From positions 15,681,626 to 15,745,625 of the forward strand of contig CM063110.1 in the NCBI GenBank assembly GCA_031841125.1: a stretch of 64,000 bases of DNA, written 5' to 3'. Below the pieces are notes generated by a model. The model had not been told where the DNA came from. It saw nothing but the letters and a program-made list of their open reading frames with translations, and ran no database searches. Position 1 is the first letter of the stretch. The number at the start of each line of letters is the position of its first letter. Positions 12,501 to 23,579 of the stretch are shown piece after piece. Source of the stretch: Acanthococcus lagerstroemiae (taxonomy: Eukaryota; Arthropoda; Insecta; Hemiptera; Eriococcidae). The translations under genes and the position numbers were made by a program.

Positions 12501-13555
12501 CGTTATATTATGCGACAAGATTAGCAAAAGTAATTGCGTTTTTGGCCCATCTCACCGCCGCTTTTCATCGTATGTTGAATCATATCCGTTAACAAACTTA
12601 TTTCTGTTTTACAGATGACATCGAAGTAGTATTCTATGAATTCAACGAAAATAATACAGAGGTATGGAAACGTATAGGTACATTCAAACCTGATACAGAT
12701 GTGCACAAGAATGTCGCAATCTGTTTCAAGATACCACGGTACACAAACACCATTGAGGTAAATCACCTATGGCTGTTTTATAATTACAAAATGTAAGCAT
12801 TAGAAAAGGTGACTAAGAAGGTGGCTGACAATGAAACCCTCCAGGAATACGCGAACATAACTGTGAAGACATATTATGATCCCCTCGTAACTCATTTCCA
12901 GCCTCTGTCATCGGGCTGTTAACATGTGTATGTACATCTGGTAGTTTGTCACTTTCAAGTCCAGCATGAGTATTTTTCATTATTATTACAAATATGCGCA
13001 ATACGCGACTGTGTTTCTAACGCAACGTACTTCCATTTTTTTTTTTTCATACAGAAAGGGCGCGTTGCTAAAGTTCTTGTTGAACTGAGAAGACCATCGG
13101 ATGGAGAAAGGAGTGATTCCATTATATTCACCTACACAACAGCAGATTCAGGTAAAGTGGTTTTTAGGACGAATAATATGTACTATCTATTCGTTCAGCG
13201 GCTGACAGAGTCTCACAGGTCGTAGCTAACCGCTTGGTGTGTGCCAGGGCATGAGCCATAAGGGTACAACGAAAAAATTTTTGGCTCGCTCCGCTCGCAT
13301 GTGCTAGCCAAAACGGACGCGCTTACCAGCCAGGGCAAAGCCTCGGCTGTCCTGGCGTTAGCTACGGGCCTGGTATCTTACATAAGTACACTACGAGTAG
13401 ATGACCATAACACATTATCTGCATTTCCAGATCTGTCGATGTCCAGCACATCCGGAGATGCAGCAAGTCCTGATCCTGTCAGTGTGGAGAACATGCTCTC
13501 ATCCAGTGATCTTATGAAATTATCCGACGGTGTCAGCAACATGTCAATTGGATAA
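3575..13555 (+). CDS. Rel-A: Rel/NF-kB (Dorsal-like) short protein, 10 exons, 5' end unresolved
   Basis: Exons by sequence and phase: 3575-3674, 4145-4198, 6448-6498, 8064-8293, 10436-10688, 12185-12313, 12431-12529, 12615-12757, 13055-13151, 13431-13555. All have GT/AG borders and the reading frame is open for 426 codons to a TAA. Exon 4 carries the recognition loop RFRYKSEGR and exon 5 the Dorsal-type [19 protein letters not shown]. Exon 6 has VRLCFQ and PVVSVPIYN, which close the DNA-binding half. Exons 7-9 form the IPT/dimerisation half ([39 protein letters not shown]). Exon 10 is a Ser/Asp-rich tail ending SNMSIG. Family role: a dimeric transcription factor of Toll/immune and patterning pathways that binds kappaB sites. 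Odd points: Ser replaces the recognition-loop Cys, no Lys/Arg-rich nuclear signal follows the IPT domain, and there is no activation domain or ankyrin repeats. The PKA-type RRPSD site is kept. No ATG lies in exon 1, so an upstream start exon is missing; internal Met codons in exon 4 are an alternative. An ATTAAA at 13582 could be the polyadenylation signal. Confidence 0.85.
4030..4345 (+). repeat. Rel-A exon-2 unit, tandemly duplicated at 6375-6650
   Basis: The exon [18 protein letters not shown] (4145-4198) and its flanking introns are repeated as exon 3, [17 protein letters not shown] (6448-6498). Both exons are phase 1-1, so the duplication keeps frame. Confidence 0.75.
4365..4500. repeat. 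Degenerate short tandem repeat (about 17 bases, ttcccgaa-type)
   Basis: Repeated tttcccgaaa/aatttcccgga motifs in Rel-A intron 2, immediately after the first copy of the duplicated exon. Confidence 0.5.
4925..5640. repeat. TCGA-dense tract in Rel-A intron 2
   Basis: More than a dozen TCGAC/ACTCGA/GTCGA words are scattered over about 700 bases, well above the surrounding AT-rich sequence. No period, ORF or known family was recognised. Confidence 0.4.
5717..6340 (+). mobile_element. tRNA-derived SINE with internally duplicated body
   Basis: The head has a tRNA Ser/Leu-like A box (tggccgagtgg) and B box (gggttcaagtccc). The body motif 'gcgaacacagcgactacagt' and its relatives occur twice (from 5817 and from 5982), so the body is partly duplicated. 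The tail is tgattgattgat. The flanks share gccatta (5710-5716, 6341-6347). A second member of the family is at 51350-51704. Confidence 0.7.
6690..6872. mobile_element. Fragment of the MITE family seen at 53650-53918
   Basis: Shares 'cttgggaattctgagtt'-type repeats and the terminal tcggtacgtccc with the element at 53650-53918; only one end is clear. Confidence 0.4.
6953..7895. mobile_element. DNA transposon relic with 26-base terminal inverted repeat
   Basis: tgggtcattcttcaaaaatg... at 6953 is inverted at the right end (…catttttgaagaatgaccca, 7876-7895). The interior has several 'tttcggcatgg' repeats and no transposase ORF. Lies in Rel-A intron 3. Confidence 0.55.
8756..9100. mobile_element. 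Tc1/mariner-type MITE
   Basis: tgtgacctggaatcatgaaa at the left is exactly inverted at the right end; TA is present on both sides (8754-8755 and 9101-9102). 345 bases, no ORF, in Rel-A intron 4. Confidence 0.7.
10727..12158. mobile_element. Long-TIR element in Rel-A intron 5
   Basis: The left end cagggtgtttcagggtga and about 90 further bases ('agatatgtttgcctaagctta') are inverted at the right end ('aggctaagcaaatatatctg', 'cagtgaaacac'). The same element occupies the homologous intron of Rel-C (48867-50156), and its right end is found in Rel-B (38280-38360). No transposase is recognised. The right end sits about 30 bases from the acceptor of the next exon. Confidence 0.55.
11073..11206. mobile_element. 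Foldback (palindromic) MITE
   Basis: Arms containing gcccgtggatgccgaatcc and ttcggcatccacgggc can form a long hairpin. A second copy is at 33990-34110. Confidence 0.6.
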
Positions 13556-13899
13556 CAGAAGGACAAACTGAGCATATTTTCATTAAAAATACGACTAAAC
13601 GAAGTCAATAATTAGGATTGCACCAAGACTTCAATTCCATCTACCTTCAGAACTGATCTGCACCGATTGGCGCAACTGCTCAGCCCTTAACAATTACTTG
13701 GGGGAAAAAATGCATCGACAAAAGGCTACAATACGCAAAAGTAAACGTGTCCTGGCTACAGCACGTAGGGGAAAGCTGGGCAAGAGGACCCATTAGCTTT
13801 AGAGATAATAACTTTCCTTCTAGTGACAGAATGAGAAATGTAATTGCACTAACTTTATTATTTTATTACAGCCTTGAATTAAGTAGGTACATCCCTACT

Positions 13900-14105
13900 A
13901 ATTCGCCCATCTTTGGGCATAGGCATCTGTCACTCATTTCATGTCCCCCTCTTTTGTGCTAGACTTACCCAATGAGAACCCACAAGTTTTGTAATTGAGT
14001 CCACCCATCTTGTAGCTGGAATACCCTTACGTCTCTGTTTGCCGTATGGTACCCAATCCGCAGTTCTACTCCATTTCTCCCATGAGTTCATATCTAACTG
14101 TCGAC
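13900..14105 (-). mobile_element. LINE 3' coding tail, fragment
   Basis: The minus strand reads ADWVPYGKQRRKGIP and ATRWVDSITKLVGSHWV, the C-terminal region after the reverse transcriptase in many insect non-LTR elements. Confidence 0.6.
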
Positions 14106-14149
14106 AAGTTCACACGGGCTGATAATCTCTCGTTTGTAATCGTTATTGT

Positions 14150-14828
14150 TAGTAGTGGAAGTATTATTATCGCGTATTAATTCACGTTTGATCGCGCACG
14201 GTGCAAACAACTACTCGCCATTCTAGGCGCTGAGTGCCTGCTGTATATGGCGGATACATGTCAGGCTACGGGCGGTGTAAACAACGGGCAACTGCCCAAA
14301 TCGAACGATGTCACTGCAGAAAAAGAGCTACTGACGAACTCTCAACCACCAGCATGGCAGGAGGCTAAGACACGTAAAAAAAGGCGACTGTCTGACTCAC
14401 CCTCGCCAACAAAAACAGAAAATCACCCATAAATGGCCACTAGAGCTGTGTGGAGAGAGAAATAAATATATAACGGAGATACATAAGTATGCTGATATGC
14501 CAACAGTAACCGAATACATCGAAAAACATGCCGATAAACATCACGGTCGACTGCAGAACCATCCGAACACACTACCACTACAAATCCTAGACAACACCGG
14601 CCCAAGAAGACTGAATCGTAAGCACTTCGTTGACCTGCTGAGCTAACTTTCCTCTTAAACCGCAACACACAGATGATTGCAAAAATAAAGAGGGCTCAGC
14701 AATGGCTGAGAATCCCTCTACCAAATTATTGTAAATAGTACACATATATTTAATTTGTACCATTATGTAAATTTTTAGAGCTCCGATAGCTGGTAAAATT
14801 GTATAATAAAACCTTAAAAAAAAAAAAT
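14150..14828 (+). mobile_element. Internally deleted Jockey-like LINE
   Basis: An ORF1-like start (MADTCQATGG, with KTRKKRRLSDSPSPTK) at 14247-14429 is followed closely by an ORF2-like C terminus (LQNHPNTLPLQIL ... RKHFVDLLS, 14527-14645) and a 3' end with aataaaacctt plus an A12 tract. The middle is missing, so the unit is non-autonomous. Confidence 0.55.
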
Positions 14829-14829
14829 T

Positions 14830-17700
14830 TCTCCCCTACCTCTTTGACCATATGCCCTGCTAATTTGAATTTCAATTTTAATGCTACATCTTATATCGAC
14901 GATCCCCGTTCTGTCCTTGATTATTTTGTTATATTAATTTTATCCCTCAACCGAATGCCTATAATACGTCTTACCATTGAATTTTATACTACCCTAGATT
15001 ATTGTATTTCTTTTTTTTATCAACGTCCAATGTGGGCCCCATATGTTAAAATTGGCAATACACAATTTCATAATATTTTGATTTTTGTTTTAGTACTGAA
15101 ATTGCCTTTGAATATTATTTTTTGCGCCCAAAAAGCTTTCCATGCATAGGCAATCCTTGTTTCGAATTCTTTTTCCATTTTATTTTCAAATGATGGTATT
15201 TGTCCCAAATATTTATAGTATTTTACGTTTTCAATTAACTCCCCATCTAAATATATTCCACCGGTTCCTTTATTCTTTGATAATATTTTTGTTTTTTGGA
15301 CATTCAGTTCTAAGCCCAATTTTTGGTATTCACGTTTCAATTCCCTTGCCATCCCTGCCAGCGCTTCAGTTGTTTTACCTGTCAAGACTATATATCATCT
15401 GCAAATTTGAGATTGTTGCACCATTTTCCATTCATTTTGATTCCCCTTCCTTTCAAGTCCAATTTGTGAAATATTTACTCTAGAATACTATGGAAAATGT
15501 TGGGAGAAGGGGATCTCCCCTGTTTGACCGCTCTAAGAATTTGAATGTTTCCCCCTTTTTTATCAAGAGTTTATACGAAACTTCCAGATTTTTATACAGA
15601 TTGGCCAAAACTTGTTTATTTTTTGATGTATCCCTTGTATAGCCAATGCATTCCATACTTTTTCATGGTTTACTGAATCGAACGTCTTACTGAAGTCAAT
15701 GAATAGAAAATGGACGTCCATGTTGTATTCAATTGATTCTTCCATTATTTGCCTTAGTGTATGGATGTGATCAATGGTGCTAAAATTTTCCCGGAATCCT
15801 GCTTATTCTATTGTTTGCTCTCAATCCAAAATATTATACATTCTAGCTTTCGAATTTTTCAGGAATAATTTACAAATATTGAAGGACAGGCTGATAGGGC
15901 AATAATTATTTATTTCTGATTTATCACCAGCCATTATTTAGCGATTTTTCCAGTATTTAAAATTTCGTTAAATATATCAGTCATTTTTCCCGAAAGTAAC
16001 TTCAAAATATTATTATCAGTTTCATCCAGATCTGGTGGCTTTATTCAACTTTAGTTCCCTTGAAGCTTTTATGACCTCATCTCCCACAATTGGCTCCACT
16101 TCATCCTGACTTCCCTAGTTTGATTCCCATTTTTCCAAACCTTGCCCAGTTGTTACTTCCCCTTGTACCGTACACAGTTTTTTATAAAATTAGGTATCTC
16201 TTTTTACTATTTGTTCCCTCTCAAATATCATGAAACCATTATTACCCTTGATTTTGGGTAGGATGTTAGCAGCGGCGGATCTATTGGGGGGGGGGTCAAC
16301 ACCCCCTTTCGGGCCGAAGAAGAAAAAAAAAACACTTGAGCTTCGAGTTTCTCTCCTGTTTTTGAGTATCTGCAGCACACTACAGTCTACAATGTTCATT
16401 TTGAAATGATTTAATCACATTATGAAACTTGTCTTCAGAAACTATTTAAAATGACATCCGTCTCGGTTTTATAGGGGGCGGAGGTAGAAAAAGTTTGATA
16501 TTCAAAACACCCTCATTGGAGAATTTCTAGATCCGCCACTGGATGTTAGTACCCTTTGAAATTGCTTTTTTTACTCTTTTTATTGACCATGTTTCCCCCA
16601 GTATATTTTTTACTATATCAATTTCGTATATTACTATAATATTCTTTAATTTTTATTTTGACTAGTTTGTTGATCTTCATAAGCTCAGTTCTTTCTACTC
16701 GAGTTTCTGATTTATTTTTCTTGAGTGTCATTCCTCCTTGTATAAAATTTTTTGTTTGTATACTCAGTTTGTCATCTGTTTGTGCCTCGATCCTTAAATC
16801 CCCACTTCTTACCATCGTTTCTTTAATGCACGTCTCAATTTTATCGTATTTTGCTTGTATACTCCCAATGGTAACTGTTTTCAGTTTTTCTAGTAATATC
16901 TTCAAAGCTTGTGGTATTTTATATACATAGGGATAATGTAGGTACCTCTTATTTTCATTTCTACTTTGATGTACTGAAATGTTCGTTTTATTTAAAATTT
17001 TATTTTGCACCTCCCCATCCTGTGATCTGAGCTGAGGTATAAATTTGAAATACATCATCCACTTCCATTACAATTTTCATATCATTGATCAAAATATGAT
17101 CTATTTAATTTTTTGACTTCCCATCAGGTGTTTACCATGTCCATTTCTGGTTACCACTCATTTTGAAAAACGATCCAGCGATTTTTAAATTATATTTATC
17201 AGCTAACCCTACCATCCTTTCCCCATTTTCGTTTGTTTCTCCGTTAGTATATTTACTGATATTTCTTCTATTTCCCCTGTTTTCATACATCTTGGCGTTG
17301 AAGTCCGCCATTATGATTGTATAGTATTCTTTTTACATTTTCATAATTTTGGCTCAATGGGTCGTAAAACTTTTCGATTTCCATTGCTGAAGAGTCTATA
17401 GTGTAGGAGCATAAACTTGGATTATCAAAAGCTTGGTTTATTTATTTCAATTTTCAATACTGCTATGCGTTCACTTATACCCTTAATTTCTTTTATGTGG
17501 GGTACCCACTTCTCCTTGATATAAAAACCTACTCCCCTGTACCCTAATGTTGACCTAAAATACGATAAAAGAGATTACCATTCCTCCTTTTGGATAAATT
17601 TTCCATTTTCCTTTTTGTTTCTGATATCCCAATTATATCCACTTTAGCCCCTCATCGCATTTTCTAATTCCAAAAATCTTTCATTAGCAAACCTCGGATA
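14830..17700 (-). mobile_element. RTE-like LINE relic, full-length but broken
   Basis: The minus strand shows, from 17700 downward, endonuclease pieces (GVGFYIKEKW, IDHILIND), the conserved linker (16618-17058), RT palm motif FIDFSKTFDSVNHEKVW (15690 region) and the RT C-terminal part (ELNVQKTKILSKNKG ... YKYLGQI, 15068-15385), then MVRRIIGIRLRDKI. Many frameshifts and stops. A hAT MITE (16270-16541) is inserted in it. Confidence 0.75.
16270..16541. mobile_element. hAT MITE with perfect 8-base target duplication
   Basis: Ends cagcggcggatcta / tagatccgccactg; the target duplication gatgttag is at 16262-16269 and 16542-16549. Inserted into the RTE relic, hence younger than it. Confidence 0.85.
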
Positions 17701-17701
17701 A

Positions 17702-17960
17702 TTAAAGTACACAATTCTTATATTTTTTTGTCTTTATACTGTTCAACTTCAGTACGGCGTCCGCAGTTGAGCGGCCAGTTCTGAATTCGTACTGACTGCT
17801 CGAAATCGTCTTCCGCCTCCGAAAGTGCTCTTCCAGCCTATCCACGATGGTACGCTCAAACACCATGTCGACGGTGTCGAGCAGGCAGATAGGCCGGTAT
17901 GAGGACGGCTGGCCATCTGGCTTCCCTGGCTTCTTGATCAGTGCCAGCCGCACCGTCTTC
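17702..17960 (-). mobile_element. R1-like LINE reverse transcriptase fragment
   Basis: The minus strand reads IKKPGKPDGQPSSYRPICLL and FRTGRSTADAVLKL, RT fingers/palm motifs of R1/Jockey-type elements. Truncated on both sides. Confidence 0.75.
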
Positions 17961-20598
17961 CATCTGAGCCCTGATGATGATAACAGTAATACAACAACCT
18001 ATTTGTTTTTGTTGCGTTAATGCAGTATTTCATGCCCAAGTGGCCCAAGTCAGGTAGGTCACCAACTCTGGACGGCTCTCACTATATTTTGAAAGATGCT
18101 AGGATGATACTTCTGTTCACAATCGATTGGTACTATCCTTTTGACTGTCGATTCATATCATTTCAGCCTTCTTTGTAGTGATTGCGTGGCATATAAACTG
18201 TTTTTATCGATTTTCTCAGAACGGTAAAAATTGACTTGGTTCAATTTGGAAAAAAGTTCCTCAATTCTTCGTTCTTTCTTTTTCCTTAATTCATCGAGGT
18301 ATCTACAGACTAGAGGGTTGTCACATCTACAGTAATTACATGATTACATGAAATCATCTTTAATAAGTAATACTGTTTGGTGGAGCGTATGGCGATGAAC
18401 GCAAGCCAAAATGGTTCCCCAAATATCGCACCCCTCGCTCAGGAAACTACCCTTTCGAATATCGCGTCAGTGACCAGAGGGACGAAGTATACCTTATAAA
18501 TATGATTCCTTTTCTTACTCAAGTCGATCTATAGCCCTTTCTGTCGACTAATTTTGATTTTAGGAGCAAAAATCATCGTCCACTTTAAAAAAAATAACAC
18601 AATATTCCATACCAACAGTCACGAAACCACCTAATCGATATTTTCATTATTCAAATAGTTTCAAATATCAAGTCAAACTAGCTCATTAATGCAATTTAGA
18701 ATTTTCGAGACGAAATTGAGGTCAGTCGAAAAATTTAACGTGATATTATTACAGAATGAGGTTACTCAGCAGGGGGAAGAATGTGCACGATATTTTGCTG
18801 GCAAGGAGTTATACCTAAATTATTTATTGAATTTTACCTATCCTTTCGAATAATAATACAGAGTAAAAATCGCCAAAGTACTACTGATGAGTCGGGTAAA
18901 AGAAAAAGAGAATCGAAGAGAAAAATAGCCCCGGGGTTTGAAGCCAACGGCCATCGACGCAGCGAAGTCGTTTTTGAAATAGAGCGTCGCGACAGGGCTC
19001 ATCGGAGCAAAGGGAGAAAACGGTGGAAATACATTTTTAATGAAAATAGCTTTTCTGCAGAAATCTGTTTTCTGCCCGAGATATTGGTGAACCAGATTTT
19101 CTAAAAACCTGATCACCTGCCCACAAAACTAATTAGTGTAACAGGGTGTACGTCAAATAGCAATATATAATATGTGTTCATATAAAAAGAAACAAATCGA
19201 TTTGTCGAATCATTCACGACTAACGCGACCGGATACCGGATACCACCGATAAAAAAAAACAGCTCACACCGATAAACTCATTTTTGTGCCAATTGGTAAA
19301 CAGAATTATTTTTAGTAATTACATCAGCAGTCGATAATGATTTTCATTCGCATTTCAGTTTCAAAGTACAAATATGTATTTACGTTTTAATCTGTTTTTT
19401 CCCGAAAGTTAACTATCAGTGTCAAAAAGATAAGTGGACTACATAATATATCGGTACATCGGTTAAACCCCGAATTCTGGTTAACATGACTCACCGAATC
19501 TCAAGAACTGACCTATTGGCCCAGGATGATTAGAAATTATTAAATTTTCTTGCAAAAAGTGTGTAGAAGGCGTTTTTCAGATTTTCACGCTAACAGTTCA
19601 AAATTTGTCCACACTGACCCGGCCAGCTATTCCTTTTTCAAAATTACCCACCGACCCTCCCCTCCCCATCGCAAGTTGCAGTTAAGAGTTGTGACAGATG
19701 TTCAGATCTGTTCAAACAATTCAGAGGATAACAGACTCATCGTTCGGACTAATTGCGACTCCTGGATAATAGCTCGGAGCTACAAGGTCTTCATAATACT
19801 TTCACGGGAGTGGGTTGGGATCGTTTTGTTTTGCTTTACCTGAAATTTTGCAACATTTCAGCCATTAATTAATTACTGAAAGGTCGAAAAGTCGAAGAAG
19901 TTGAAAAAAGCTGGTACACCACACAAGAAATTAAAAAGACGAGCGTTTTACTCCCTTCACACGCCAAGATTTTTCGTTTCTGCCTCGAGTAGGTTTCAAA
20001 CTTGAATGAAATGTTATGAAGTCTTAAAGTAATCCCAACAGGTCTGAATGGGTTTGTACGCAGTCTGAATGAATCTTGCATACAGTTTTAATAGATGAGT
20101 CTGGAGTTAAAATGAGTTTTTACAAAGTCTGAATAAGTTTTGACGCGGTCTTCAGAGTTCAAATAAGTTTTAACATTTATATTTCTGAATAAATCTTCAA
20201 CATTTGTCACGAATCTCAGGCGAATAATCTGAAACCAGAGGTTACAATGTTAGTCCTCCAATACAATGTGACAGAGTCTCAGCAAGTCAAGGTCTCTTAT
20301 ATCTGCTATGTTGACGTGAGAGAGCACAACCAACGATCAAGTAATCTTATACAGAGGCGTCGCTGGAATTTTGGTATGTGTGTGTGTGTGTGGGGGGGGG
20401 GGTAATTGGGTAATTTTTTCAGTAGAGTTGACCAACATTCATCGGCGTTGGTGGATTTTTTGGGGAGAGGGGTGTAGTATGTTGTATCAAAGTGTCTAAC
20501 AGTCATTTATTTTCAGTCATGGTCATTTAAAAATGTAAGAATCAGCAAACTATGGCTTGAAAGAGAAAACAAAGAATTTGGAATTGGAAAATTCTATT
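17961..20598. other. No gene recognised
   Basis: AT-rich sequence with short unsupported ORFs. A region at about 19990-20200 has degenerate 'tctgaatgagtttta' repeats. There is a (TG)n tract plus G10 near 20375-20402. Confidence 0.5.
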
Positions 20599-20606
20599 AT
20601 AATGAC

Positions 20607-21201
20607 CAGGGCTGCAATTTTTATGCCAATACATATTTTTATCTATGGCGTATATGTGTAAGTTTCTAAAGATCTTCACGAATCAAAGAATTCTGAGTCA
20701 AATGAGCAGCACTTCATCCTGCATATTTCGCATATGGAATTTACCGCATATTTTGCACGAATTCTACTTATTTTTCAATTCCCCCCTCCCCAAAAGTTAT
20801 TTTTTTGGTTCTGAGAATGATGTCCGACTCCAAAAAAGAAATTGAAAAGACTTAATGGTTAATGAATCAGTAAAATAGCTTTTAGAAAAATATATTCTTT
20901 TGCACGTGGGATAACCTTTCTCTTGCCTCCGTCACTTTCATCAATCATCAAGTAATTACGAATAGGTGCATTATCTCCTGGGTGCATCTCCTTTTAAAGG
21001 AGATTGGACTCTTAAGGAGATACTTTGCTGGATCATTTTAAAATATGATATGTCTCAGTGTATCCAACTTAATTTTTCCTTTGAAATGATTCACTGATAT
21101 AGTATTTGCATACTTATGCATATTTTACAATTTGGCGCATATTTTCGGCATAAAATATGCGCATATTTCGCTATTTTGTGTCCATTAAAATTGCAGCCTT
21201 G
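20607..21201. mobile_element. hAT-like element, 595 bases, perfect 8-base target duplication
   Basis: Ends cagggctgcaattttt / attaaaattgcagccttg; ataatgac occurs at 20599-20606 and 21202-21209. The interior (from 20839) is related to 39721-40000. No transposase ORF. Confidence 0.8.
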
Positions 21202-21298
21202 ATAATGACGATAAATCGATATATCAGCTTACAAGAGTCTTCGCATGTATGACATGTTCATGTGAGTCGTGTGAGACGTGATCATCATGCGCGTATTA

Positions 21299-22071
21299 AG
21301 GTAGGTATAAGCTCAATAAGGCCCTAAAATTTAAGGTCTTGGCTCTCCAGACTTTGCTGCAAGTGATTTCATGTTTTTCCTTTTTTGTGTTATAGTCGTC
21401 GACTGAAATATTTAAAAATTGGCTAGCTTGAAATTTTTCTATACTGTTTCACGTTCCTCGGATCTTCTAATAAAAATACCCCTTTTTCAAAACTTGATAA
21501 GGCCAGCGCACCAAAGAGGGCTGGGCCTATAACCTAATAAGACCTAACCTAATGACTAATAAGCCTGACATGAAATTCGGTAAATAAAAAGTTAAGCATG
21601 GTTCAAATAGAAATTTATGAGGAAGTTATAATTGAAATTATAATCAATTGATCTTACTAGGTTGGGCCTTTTATTAGGTTACATAACACTATTTTTCGTG
21701 AGTATCGCATACCTGGGTTTCAAATTGCTCAAATTTCACTTTTCTGGCGTCGATCGTTAACCAACTACCACTACAACAACTATCCAATGTTTGATTTCTG
21801 GATAAATTCCATTTGTGACTAACATAAAACTCGTAAATCCTCCAAGTTACACAAAAAACATATCGGAGCACTTTTTACTTTATTGTAAAATCATCAACCG
21901 GCATATCTCGCACCAGTGGACTAATATATTGACAAAAACCATTGGACAGTGTTGCCATATCATGAAAGAACAACTTTGCTGTACGTTTTAATGCAGTCTA
22001 AAGCATAGCAGTCAAGATAGGTACATTGGGCCTTATATTGGGGATCCGAGCCTTATTGGGCTCATCTACCT
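21299..22071. mobile_element. TA-flanked DNA transposon relic
   Basis: aggtaggtataagctcaata at the left end is matched by the inverted right end (ttattgggctcatctacct). TA lies outside both ends (21297-21298, 22072-22073). The interior includes repeated 'aataaggcc'/'gggcctta' words and no intact ORF. Confidence 0.55.
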
Positions 22072-22397
22072 TATGCAATAAAATTCGTTTTTTTCGCCAT
22101 GAAAATGTAGTATTATAGACGAAGAAGTATATTTAGCTTTAGTTTATCAATTTACCGCATTCATAGCAAATGGGGGGGAGAGGTCATTTATTTTCAGATT
22201 CCGATTTTGTTAGACACACTGTGTATGTGTATTACGAGCAGGGCTTGGAAGTCAGCTGAAAGCTGAAAGCTAAAAGCTAAAAAAGCCGTATTTTTGAGGA
22301 AGCCAAATACTTACAGAGCCTGAACAATTTATATCAGTCTTCGTGAAAGTGGCTTTTATTTTACTTTTTTTTTCATGACACTTATTTTATTTTCGTT

Positions 22398-22435
22398 ATT
22401 ATTATTATTTATTATTATTATTATTATTTTTATTT
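22398..22435. repeat. (ATT)n microsatellite
   Basis: Run of att/tat trinucleotides in a T-rich tract. Confidence 0.85.
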
Positions 22436-22439
22436 TTAA

Positions 22440-23230
22440 TATCTGACTCAAGAAAACTCTTTTCTTTTTAAGGCAACAAAAGAATGAACACAGAATTTTG
22501 CCGAAAACAATTTCTTCCAAGGGACGCCCGGAGGTTCCAAAATAGTGCTGTTTGGGTCTTGTGATAAATGATGTCCTTCACTCAACACTGATTCAATAAA
22601 TGTCAAAAGATAATCTATTTCTATGGCCTCCAAACTCGCTAACCTATCCTTGAAGGTTTTTTGACGCATTCCCCTCAAAGAATCCTCAGGAGGTCAACAC
22701 ATAGAGGGGTTAGTAGTTTATAACATATTGATTAATATACCGATTATAGAGTTTCCTGAGTTGCTAAGTTCATTATGAGGTCATTTTAGGGACCTCATAG
22801 CCAAAGGCTCCGCAGGAGGCTCCAACCTAAAGTATTGAAAAATTAATGCGTGGGCAACAGTGATGTTAAACATAAGATTTCTCGACTCGCTGAGGCCATT
22901 TTTGGAAACATTTTAGCAATAACTCCTACCCAAAAGGCTCCACAACAATCCGAAATATTGAAAGATGAACACGTGCGCATTACGGTGGTCCTTAGTTATT
23001 AAAGCTTTTGGAATTGGGGGCAACAAAAATACCAACACTGAATTTTTTCTCTATAACCCTTGCCGTAAAGATCTTGAGGTTTAACATGGGATTTATGTAC
23101 AACGATTTCCTAGAATCGCTGTATGACCTAAAAGCGCCCTCACCATAACAAATGAGACGGTTGTTACCACCAAGTCTTAAGAGTAGATAAACCTCCAAAC
23201 ATTTTCGACACAAATGTTTTCCTTAATTCC
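22440..23230. repeat. Degenerate tandem repeat, roughly 110-230 base units
   Basis: Recurring blocks of the type 'tttc-tcgactcgctgaggcca' (22610, 22748, 22878, 23105) followed by 'aaaggctcc' and 'attgaaa' words. Strongly eroded; no ORF is credible. Confidence 0.4.
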
Positions 23231-23579
23231 AAATTGAAATTTTGAGAAAATTTCAAAATTGGGGTATCAATATACATTAAATGTTGGAAAAAAGTTATTT
23301 TCGTTCAAAAATGCTCATTTTTAAAAACAAAACTTTTCTCGAAGGAATTTTTGCGTTTATTTCGGATATGTACTTTAATTTCACCTCATTTTCTTAGTTC
23401 TCACATAGATAGCCAACAGCGTCGTACAAACTACAATTTTAGACATTTTCTCCCCGAGTCATTGAACATGGTACCTGTTTTTCAAATTTTTGAGGTAACT
23501 GAGTTCAATGGTGACAGTTTTCTGAATACGACCCTCTCAAGTCTACCAAACAAATTTTGACAAAATAATGCCCATCACA

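Noticed and set aside
18781..19116. Overlapping ORFs of 107 and 92 codons on opposite strands
   Set aside because: No recognisable domain, no splice or homology support, composition like flanking sequence.
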